From contig NZ_JANYEK010000141.1 of the NCBI RefSeq assembly GCF_025363195.1, positions 1-32,517 of the forward strand: a stretch of 32,517 bases of DNA. Reading direction: 5' to 3'. Numbering within the stretch: the stretch's first letter is position 1; every line of letters begins with the position of its first letter. A program made the translations under genes and the position numbers. The DNA comes from Sphingomonas sp. GTDB lineage: Bacteria > Pseudomonadota > Alphaproteobacteria > Sphingomonadales > Sphingomonadaceae. Below are positions 24,623 to 30,000 of this stretch, piece by piece. A model generated the notes under the pieces. It worked only from the letters and a program-made list of their open reading frames with translations, ran no database searches and had not been told where the DNA came from.

Positions 24623-25063
24623 ATGCAGGTCCCGCACAATTCCGTCGTCGTCGTCGCCGATGGCCGCAAGATGCTGTTCCTGCGTAACGAAGGCGATGCG
24701 ACGCATCCCAATCTGGTGGTGGAGCGCGCGGTGGAGCAGGACAATCCGAGCGATGGCGACCAGAAGACGGACCATGCCGGGCGGTCGTCCTCCAGCGTCG
24801 GTGGCGGGCAGAATTCGATGGCGGAGGTGGATTTCCACCAGCAGGAGGAAGATCGCTTTGCCGCCGACACCGCCGATCTGCTCAAGCGCCGTGCGCTGAA
24901 GAATGATTTCGAATCGCTCATCATCATCGCGCCGCCCAAGACGCTGGGGGAATTGCGCAAACATTATCACAAGGAAGTCAGCCGCCGCCTGACCGGAGAA
25001 CTCGACAAGGATTTGACCGGCCACCCGATCGACCAGATCGAAAAGGCGCTGCTCGCCGCCTGA
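24623..25063 (+). CDS. Host attachment family protein (PF10116-like)
   Basis: 146 residues. The ATG at 24623 follows AAGGAATATATC, a good ribosome binding site; the long open frame upstream is antisense to serS. Family-type blocks are NSVVVVADGRKMLFLRNEG near the start, VDFHQQEEDRFAADTADLL in the middle, and DFESLIIIAPPKTLGELRKH with EVSRRLTGELDKDLTGHP at the end. This pattern matches the 'host attachment protein' family, first named for a role in attachment of Agrobacterium to plants. The molecular function is not known; the fold has been likened to release-factor-like domains. There is no signal peptide. A strong bidirectional terminator follows the stop at once. Confidence 0.88.
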   Translation: MQVPHNSVVVVADGRKMLFLRNEGDATHPNLVVERAVEQDNPSDGDQKTDHAGRSSSSVGGGQNSMAEVDFHQQEEDRFAADTADLLKRRALKNDFESLIIIAPPKTLGELRKHYHKEVSRRLTGELDKDLTGHPIDQIEKALLAA

Positions 25064-25066
25064 CGC

Positions 25067-25098
25067 AAAACGGGCTCCCGTCACCGGGAGCCCGTTTT
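25067..25098. terminator. Bidirectional intrinsic terminator
   Basis: AAAACGGGCTCCCG (25067-25080), a TCAC loop and CGGGAGCCCGTTTT (25085-25098) form a perfect 14-base stem with A and T runs on the two sides. It lies between the convergent host-attachment and Ser-rich genes and serves both. Confidence 0.93.
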
Positions 25099-25122
25099 GG
25101 TTTTGGATCTGCGGAAGCGCGG

Positions 25123-26274
25123 TCAGGCCGCAACGACGGTCTTTTTGGCGAACCGCTTGCGGGCGACCAGAGCCGCCGCCGCCGCACCGAACAGCAATAC
25201 CATCGGCGGGGCGGGAACCGGGGCAGGGGGGCCGCCAGTCGAGCCGGTGCTGCCGCCGGTGGAGCCGGTGCTGCCGCCGGTAGAGCCGCCATTGCTGCTC
25301 CAGCCCCCGGTCGAACCCCAGCCGCCGCTGCTGCCCCAGCCGTGGCTGCTCGACCCATAACTGCTGGAACCGTTGCTGCTCGAACTGGTCGAGCTGCTGT
25401 TGCCGCCGCTGCCGTTCGACGAGCTTGCCGAGGACGTGCTGGTCAAACTGCCGTTGGACGAGCTGGCGGAAGAGGACGCGACGTTGCCGCTCGATGCGGA
25501 TGACCCGCTGGACGCGGAGGACGACGAGACGTTGCCGCTCGAGGCCGATGATGACGAGACGTTGCCACTGGACGAAGACGATACGTTGCCGCTCGAGGCG
25601 GAGGAGACGTTGCCGCTGCTCCCGCCAGAAGCGGAGGAAATGTTTCCGCTGCTGCCGCCCGACGCCGACGACACGTTGCCGCTCGATCCGCCGCTCGCCG
25701 AAGACGAGGTGCTGGAGATTTCGGCGCCGCCGGTGCTGCTGCTGGTGGAGGATCCGCCGGATGAGAGGTTGCCGCTGGAGCCGCCGCTCGCCGACGAGGT
25801 CGAACCGCCGCTGCTGCTGCTCGACCCACCGGTCGAACTGCTGGTCGAGGAAATGACGATCCCGCCACTGCCGCTCGACCCGCCGCCGCCGCCACCACCG
25901 AAGAATCCGCCGCCGAAAAAGCCGCCCCCGCCAAAACCGCCGCTACCGCCGATCACGGTCAGACCGCCACTGCCGCCGCTCGATCCTGCAAAGGGGGGCG
26001 GGACCAGCGGGATCGGTGCGCCCTGGCTGGTCAACGTGACCACCGCAGGCGGGCAGGCCGTCTGTGTCCGGGTAACGATTCGGTGCACTCGGCTGGCCGG
26101 GCGGGCACTCGCCACCGTGGTGGTGGTGACCCGGCGCACGACGCGCTTGGCCTGCTTGTGGACATAGACCTGACGCGCTTTTGCGCCATCCGCGACATGC
26201 ACTGCTCCGCCGCCGATCAGGGCACCGCCACAGGTGCAAGCGCATAATTTAGCCAAAGCCATCCGCACCGACAT
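25123..26274 (-). CDS. Ser/Gly-rich low-complexity surface protein with PEP-CTERM-like C-terminal anchor
   Basis: 383 residues; no known family. Residues 1-30 are signal-like and unusual in holding three Cys (KLCACTCGGALIGGGA is one short span). Residues 31-75 are basic (KRVVRRVTTTTVASARPA). Residues 95-135 are Gly-rich (GGFGGGGFFGGGFF). Residues 136-330 are almost only Ser, Gly, Ala, Thr and Asn, with repeated SSGNVSS-type units. The last 35 residues read PAPVPAPP, a hydrophobic span (VLLFGAAAAALVA) and RKRFAKK. That is the motif-TM-basic layout of PEP-CTERM sorting signals, here in a VPAPP form. The protein is probably exported and cell-surface or biofilm-associated; its sortase is not in the window. 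The ATG at 26274 has only AGAG upstream. Antisense frames here are artefacts. Confidence 0.72.
   Translation of the reverse strand: MSVRMALAKLCACTCGGALIGGGAVHVADGAKARQVYVHKQAKRVVRRVTTTTVASARPASRVHRIVTRTQTACPPAVVTLTSQGAPIPLVPPPFAGSSGGSGGLTVIGGSGGFGGGGFFGGGFFGGGGGGGSSGSGGIVISSTSSSTGGSSSSSGGSTSSASGGSSGNLSSGGSSTSSSTGGAEISSTSSSASGGSSGNVSSASGGSSGNISSASGGSSGNVSSASSGNVSSSSSGNVSSSSASSGNVSSSSASSGSSASSGNVASSSASSSNGSLTSTSSASSSNGSGGNSSSTSSSSNGSSSYGSSSHGWGSSGGWGSTGGWSSNGGSTGGSTGSTGGSTGSTGGPPAPVPAPPMVLLFGAAAAALVARKRFAKKTVVAA
25241..25282 (-). repeat. Tandem 21-bp repeat coding Gly-Ser-Thr-Gly
   Basis: Two adjacent copies of a 21-base unit, GAGCCGGTGCTGCCGCCGGT plus one variable base, and a partial third. 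On the minus strand they code the STGGSTG repeats (about residues 331-348) just before the VPAPP tail. Units are a multiple of three, so copy-number change would not break the frame. Confidence 0.75.
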
Positions 26275-26419
26275 GATGATACTCTCTTGTTACCGACGTC
26301 GCCGTCAAACCCCGTTCAACAGCGGCTGCTGGTCCGCTATTGAACCAGAGTGCCCAACAAAGAATTAAGTTCAAGCACGTTAACCAAGGTTTGTGCGTGC
26401 ATTACGCTTTTTGAGGCGC

Positions 26420-26437
26420 GTAATTCGGCTGAATTAC
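26420..26437. promoter_or_regulatory. Operator-like palindrome upstream of the Ser-rich gene
   Basis: GTAATTC-ggct-GAATTAC: perfect 7-base arms with a 4-base centre, AT-rich, in a non-coding region about 145 bases before the Ser-rich start. Such a shape suits a dimeric repressor or activator. No regulator can be named from it. Confidence 0.4.
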
Positions 26438-26475
26438 AGTTAACGTTTCAATGCGGTACGAAAGAGCTGTTCATT

Positions 26476-26514
26476 ATTATAACTTCATTAACCATCCGGT
26501 GATCGTATTAATAC
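26476..26514 (-). promoter_or_regulatory. Candidate promoter region with TATAAT, a TTAACCAT site and GTATTAATAC palindrome
   Basis: A consensus -10 (TATAAT) is read on the minus strand at 26481-26476, but 17 bases upstream is GATCAC, a poor -35, which suggests activator dependence. The 8-mer TTAACCAT (26488-26495), known to me as a CtrA half-site form in alphaproteobacteria, falls in the spacer. The perfect 10-base palindrome GTATTAATAC (26505-26514) lies just upstream. Confidence 0.35.
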
Positions 26515-26617
26515 ATGAACTGTCGTCGTAATGTTCGTCAGCCCGGTAAAATAATCGGTCGCCTTACTTAGCACTATACATTCGAAAACTTCCGGCGGCC
26601 CGGTCGCACTGGATTGC

Positions 26618-26646
26618 TTGTCGTGTGCGTCGGGCGCTTGTATAGG
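26618..26646 (+). promoter_or_regulatory. Sigma-70-type promoter for dksA
   Basis: TTGTCG (26618-26623) and TATAGG (26641-26646) are separated by exactly 17 bases. The predicted start near 26653 gives a leader of about 65 bases to the dksA ATG at 26719. This is one of the better matches to an alphaproteobacterial housekeeping promoter in the window. Confidence 0.5.
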
Positions 26647-26718
26647 CCCGCCATCAAGGTGAGGCAGTATGGGCGACATCGGCGCAACAAGCGTCGGGCG
26701 ACCGTGGGGAGAGTTGGG

Positions 26719-27177
26719 ATGGCAACGGTTTTGAATCGATTGGACGACTCTGGTAAACCTTCGGCTCCGGCCAATGACGCGGGCTATCGGCCCAGCGCCG
26801 ACGAAGATTTCATGAACCCCAAGCAGCAGCAATATTTTCGCGACAAGCTGCAGGCCTGGAAAGACGCGATCCTGAAGGAAGCGGCGGGCACGTTGTCGCA
26901 GTTGCAGGTCGATTCGCTGCGTGAGGCGGATCTGACCGATCGGGCATCGAGCGAGACCGACTGGTCGATCGAACTGCGCACGCGCGATCGGCAGCGCAAG
27001 CTGATCTCCAAGATCGACGCCGCGATGCGCCGCATCGACGAGGGCGAATACGGGTATTGCGAGGTGACCGGCGAACCGATCAGCCTTGCCCGCCTCGAAG
27101 CGCGCCCGATCGCCACGATGACGGTCGAGGCGCAGGAAAAGCATGAGCGCAACGAGAAGGTCTCGCGCGAAGACTGA
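26719..27177 (+). CDS. dksA: RNA polymerase-binding transcription factor DksA (one-Cys, alphaproteobacterial type)
   Basis: 152 residues, with GGGGAGAG before the ATG. DksA binds the RNA polymerase secondary channel and, with ppGpp, adjusts promoter output to nutrient stress. The coiled-coil runs from about 35 to 110; the tip motif is DLTDRA (71-76), the DxxDxA acidic signature. In the C-terminal globular part only Cys114 (YGYCEVTGEPISLARLEARP) is left of the four zinc Cys of E. coli DksA. That is the usual alphaproteobacterial form, so the 'finger' must hold without the classic zinc site. An N-terminal extension (about 1-25) is Pro/Ala/Asp-rich. It is followed by a PilZ gene on the same strand. 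Confidence 0.95.
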   Translation: MATVLNRLDDSGKPSAPANDAGYRPSADEDFMNPKQQQYFRDKLQAWKDAILKEAAGTLSQLQVDSLREADLTDRASSETDWSIELRTRDRQRKLISKIDAAMRRIDEGEYGYCEVTGEPISLARLEARPIATMTVEAQEKHERNEKVSRED

Positions 27178-27320
27178 TTGGCTTGAACGTAACCTGCGAT
27201 GTGGGCAGCGCCGCCCGCCCGCAAACGAAACACAGGCCTGACCATCGGCATTTAAGCGATTTCGTAGCATTTGGCGGTTATCTCCGGTTCAAACGAACGG
27301 AGGCCGTGTCGCGCAATCTG

Positions 27321-27695
27321 ATGGACCAGTTTTCTCACGATTCCTTCGATGGCCTGTCAGCGGATGATGCCGCGGGCGGACGCAACGATTCGCGCGACAG
27401 CCTTTTCCTGATGGCGGAGTTGCGTCTCGCCGGATCGAAACACGGCGAGCAGGTCCGCGTGCGCAACCTGTCGCCCGGTGGGTTGATGGCAGATTATTGC
27501 GGTGAATTGACCCAAGGCGCGGATGTCAAATTCGACGTCCGCGGTGTCGGCTGGGTCAAGGGCAAGGTCGCCTGGGTCGCGGCAGGGCGGATCGGCGTGA
27601 CATTTCCTCACCCGATTGATCCGTTGCTGGCGCGCAGACCCGTTGGTGTTGGACCAAAGGCGCCGATCTATACCCTGCCGGTTCCGCGCCGTTGA
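27321..27695 (+). CDS. PilZ domain protein (second in the window)
   Basis: 124 residues from the ATG at 27321. A GTG at 27306 is an alternative, but GGAGG lies only two bases before it, and 17 or more before the ATG, so neither start is well supported. An acidic N-terminal stretch of about 20 residues precedes the domain. The PilZ elements are an RxxxR segment (Arg21, Arg25, in GRNDSRDSL) and NLSPGG (49-54) in the [D/N]xSxxG position. The barrel strands follow (VKFDVRGVGWVKGKVAWV, GRIGVTFPHPID). A Pro-rich tail of about 20 residues ends the protein. It is likely a c-di-GMP-responsive regulator. A perfect 17-bp direct repeat crosses its stop codon. Confidence 0.87.
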   Translation: MDQFSHDSFDGLSADDAAGGRNDSRDSLFLMAELRLAGSKHGEQVRVRNLSPGGLMADYCGELTQGADVKFDVRGVGWVKGKVAWVAAGRIGVTFPHPIDPLLARRPVGVGPKAPIYTLPVPRR

Positions 27696-27717
27696 CAGCT
27701 CCGCGCCGTTGACAGCT
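27684..27717. repeat. Perfect 17-bp tandem duplication across the PilZ stop codon
   Basis: CCGCGCCGTTGACAGCT occurs twice with no gap (27684-27700 and 27701-27717). The stop TGA (27693-27695) is in the first copy, so the second is non-coding. It looks like a recent slippage duplication. Confidence 0.9.
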
Positions 27718-27763
27718 CCCCGCGCCCGGATCTGCCCGCGCGCGAGGTAAAACCGTCGAGCCG

Positions 27764-27919
27764 CTATTGAGCGGTCATCTCTTCCTTGATGCGAAGTTTC
27801 TGCTTTTTCAGCGCCGCGATGGCGGCCACATCGGGCAGGGGGCGCTGCGACTCGGCGCTGATCTGACGATCGAGGCCGGCGTGCTTGGCTTCAAGTGCTG
27901 AGAAATGTGCGGTCTGCAT
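27764..27919 (-). CDS. YdcH/DUF465 family small protein
   Basis: 51 residues. AAGGAGG sits about 8 bases before the ATG at 27919, one of the best ribosome binding sites in the window. The sequence is MQTAHFSALEAKHAGLDRQI, then SAESQRPLPDVAAIAALKKQ and KLRIKEEMTAQ. It is a short helical hairpin: helix, Pro-containing turn, then the family signature ALKKQKLRIKEE. DUF465 proteins are cytosolic coiled-coil-like proteins of unknown function found throughout the proteobacteria. It is divergent from a second DUF465 gene, 174 bases away. Confidence 0.92.
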   Translation of the reverse strand: MQTAHFSALEAKHAGLDRQISAESQRPLPDVAAIAALKKQKLRIKEEMTAQ

Positions 27920-28093
27920 GGAAGCAATCCTCCTTCAGTGCTTGGGCTGGGGAACCATAGAAACACGCAATTGGTAAATTGTCTCCCCCTTGATTCGCCC
28001 GGTTTCGGCAGGCGGAGCAGATTTATGCGCCAGAACGTTTTGCCGTTCACGCGCGGGCGCAATTTGCTAGGGTTCCGGACCAAGGGGGCGCGC

Positions 28094-28291
28094 ATGGACG
28101 AAACGCAGATTGCGAAGCGACTTGAGGTCCTGCGCACCGAACATCGCGATCTCGATGCCGCAATCCTGGCGCTGATCGCTTCCGGCTCGACCGATCAGAT
28201 GCAGCTCGCCCGACTTAAAAAGCGCAAACTACGGCTGCGGGACGAGATCGGCATGCTGGAGGATCAGCTGGTTCCGGACATCATCGCCTGA
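28094..28291 (+). CDS. YdcH/DUF465 family small protein (second copy, divergent)
   Basis: 65 residues from the ATG at 28094, with GGGGG seven bases upstream. The helical hairpin is clear: LEVLRTEHRDLDAAILALI, then ASGSTDQMQLARLKKRKLRL and RDEIGMLEDQ. The ARLKKRKLRLRDEI block is the DUF465 signature. It differs substantially from the copy at 27764-27919, so the two look like old paralogs and not a recent duplication. The function of the family is unknown. The rcdA-like gene follows on the same strand about 110 bases further on. Confidence 0.9.
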   Translation: MDETQIAKRLEVLRTEHRDLDAAILALIASGSTDQMQLARLKKRKLRLRDEIGMLEDQLVPDIIA

Positions 28292-28401
28292 GGTCGCATT
28301 CGTCAAACACGCGGGCATGCTCCGCTTTGGGACGGTCGCGCGCGAGATAAATTAAAGCGATGCTATGTCGTTACCGTGTCGAATATGGCACGCCGAGTCC
28401 G

Positions 28402-28860
28402 ATGAGGGGTATAATTTCCGGATCGCGCCTACACCGCCGCCTGGTCGACACGTTGTATGTCGATGCGATGGTGCTCGCCGATGAAGCGCGGAGCTATTTC
28501 GACGAAGCCGGGCGGTTGGAGCGGGAATCACTCGACCCGATGGCGCGCGTGTCCTTCTCGTGCGAATCGCTCAAGGTGACGACGCGGCTGATGCACATCA
28601 TCGCCTGGCTGTTGACGCAGCGTGCGGTGGAGGCCGGCGAATTGCGTGCGGCGGATGCACTCGATCCCTCACGACGGTTGGGGCCGGCCCCGGTCAGCGA
28701 GACGGGTGCGGTATCGGCCATGCCGGAACGGGCGCGGGGGCTGATCGCGGCCAGCACAGAACTCTATCGCCGGGTTGCAAGGCTGGATGATTCACAGGCC
28801 GTAACCGAAGTGGCCAGCGCGGTGCGATCGATGCACGCGCGGCTGGCCTTGTCCTTCTAG
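28402..28860 (+). CDS. rcdA: DUF1465 family protein, RcdA-like adaptor of CtrA degradation
   Basis: 152 residues from the ATG at 28402; an in-frame ATG at 28360 adds 14 residues with no better ribosome binding site. The signature block is VDTLYVDAMVLADEARSYFD, then SFSCESLKVTTRLMHIIAWL and LTQRAVEAGE. These match RcdA/DUF1465, a three-helix protein. In Caulobacter, RcdA works with CpdR and PopA to deliver CtrA and other substrates to the ClpXP protease in the cell cycle. The central linker (about 105-130, Pro/Ala-rich) is longer and the C-terminus (SAMPERARGLIAASTELYRR) is another helix. Role in this organism is inferred from the family; the symbol rests on homology only. Confidence 0.85.
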   Translation: MRGIISGSRLHRRLVDTLYVDAMVLADEARSYFDEAGRLERESLDPMARVSFSCESLKVTTRLMHIIAWLLTQRAVEAGELRAADALDPSRRLGPAPVSETGAVSAMPERARGLIAASTELYRRVARLDDSQAVTEVASAVRSMHARLALSF

Positions 28861-28911
28861 ACCGCTCGGTGGTTCCCAGCCGTTGCCCCCAGGCAGGATG
28901 ATGCGGGTCGC

Positions 28912-29883
28912 TTAAATACCGAGCCGCGCCCGCGCCGCTTTATATTCGCGCTCCAGCCGATCGACCCGCACCGCGACCGACTCGACCGCCATCACTGCGC
29001 CGATGCCTTGGCCCGAACCCCAGATGTCCTTCCACGCCTTCGGCTTCGATCCCCCATTCTCATTGGCCCCGGTGCCGAAGTTCATCGTCTTCAGGTCGCC
29101 TTCGGGCAGATAGTCCGGGTCCATTCCGGCTGACTGGATCGACTGGCGCAAATAATTGCCGTGAACGCCGGTGAACAGGTTGGAATAGACGATGTCCGCC
29201 GCCTTCCCCGCGACGATGCCGTCCTTGTACGCCTGATCGGCATTGGCTTCGTCGGTCGCGATGAACGGCGAGCCGATATAGCCGAGATCCGCGCCCATCG
29301 CCTGCGCGGCGAGCACCGCGTCGCCGGTTGCGATCGATCCCGACAGCGCCAGCGGGCCATCGAACCACTGGCGAATTTCCTGGATCAGCGCGAAGGGAGA
29401 CAGCCGCCCGGCATGGCCACCAGCACCGGCCGCGACCGCGATCAGCCCGTCCGCACCCTTGTCGATCGCCTTGCGCGCGAACCGATCGTCGATGATGTCG
29501 TGCAACGTGATGCCGCCCCAGCCGTGCACGGCGGTGTTGAGATCTTCACGCGCGCCGAGCGAGGTGATGACGATCGGCACCTGCCATTTGGCGCAGGTCG
29601 CCAGATCGGCGTCGAGCCGCTCGTTCGATTTATGGACGATCTGGTTGACCGCGAAGGGGGCGGCCGGGCGATCCGGATTGTCGCGGTTCCACTGCGCCAA
29701 TTCCTCGGTGATGCGGTGCAGCCATTCGTCGAGCAGCGTCTGCGGGCGCGCGTTCAGCGCTGGAAAGGATCCGACGATTCCCGCCTTGCACTGGGCGATG
29801 ACCAGTTCCGGACCGGATATGATGAACAGCGGCGACCCGATGATGGGCAGGCGCAGGCGTTGCAGGATGGGGGGCAGACTCAT
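28912..29883 (-). CDS. Nitronate monooxygenase (2-nitropropane dioxygenase-type FMN protein)
   Basis: 323 residues, a TIM-barrel FMN enzyme. Family blocks are RLPIIGSPLFIISGPELV at the N-terminus, APFAVNQIVHKSN, and GADGLIAVAAGAGGHAGRLS with His157 in the catalytic position. SGSIATGDAVLAAQAMGAD and IGSPFIAT complete the FMN-phosphate site. It should oxidise alkyl nitronates, or propionate-3-nitronate, using molecular oxygen; many homologs have no tested substrate. The C-terminal part with GSGQGIGAVMAVESVA is typical. The ATG at 29883 lies 117 bases from the divergent aminopeptidase gene. It converges on rcdA with a 51-base gap and no clear terminator. Confidence 0.93.
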   Translation of the reverse strand: MSLPPILQRLRLPIIGSPLFIISGPELVIAQCKAGIVGSFPALNARPQTLLDEWLHRITEELAQWNRDNPDRPAAPFAVNQIVHKSNERLDADLATCAKWQVPIVITSLGAREDLNTAVHGWGGITLHDIIDDRFARKAIDKGADGLIAVAAGAGGHAGRLSPFALIQEIRQWFDGPLALSGSIATGDAVLAAQAMGADLGYIGSPFIATDEANADQAYKDGIVAGKAADIVYSNLFTGVHGNYLRQSIQSAGMDPDYLPEGDLKTMNFGTGANENGGSKPKAWKDIWGSGQGIGAVMAVESVAVRVDRLEREYKAARARLGI

Positions 29884-30000
29884 GGCTGAGTTTCATAGCG
29901 CAACGGAATTGGCTGTCCAGCGGATCGCGCGCCGCGGGGCTTGCGTTGCATTGGTATCGTATTAGGGCGTCGGGATATAGTCATAAGGTTGCCTGTGCCC

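Larger units (their letters stand above)
26275..26718. other. 444-base intergenic region between the Ser-rich gene and dksA
   Basis: This divergent gap is markedly A+T-rich for the window, especially at 26340-26580. It contains the elements listed separately: two palindromes, TTAAC-type sites, a TATAAT box on the minus strand (26476-26481) and a plus-strand promoter near dksA. I see no protein-coding frame in it. Confidence 0.6.

Noticed and set aside
23276..25063. 595-codon plus-strand open frame over serS and beyond
   Set aside because: The first 450 codons are antisense to serS. Only the tail from 24623 is real: the host attachment protein with its own ribosome binding site.
25373..26167. 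Pro/Leu/Asp-rich plus-strand frame opposite the Ser-rich gene
   Set aside because: It is the reverse reading of Ser/Gly codon repeats. The minus-strand frame has a signal, a sorting tail and a terminator in the right place.
25123..26274. Repeats in the Ser-rich gene as a CRISPR-like array
   Set aside because: Units are in frame, vary in length and are coding; there are no constant-length spacers.
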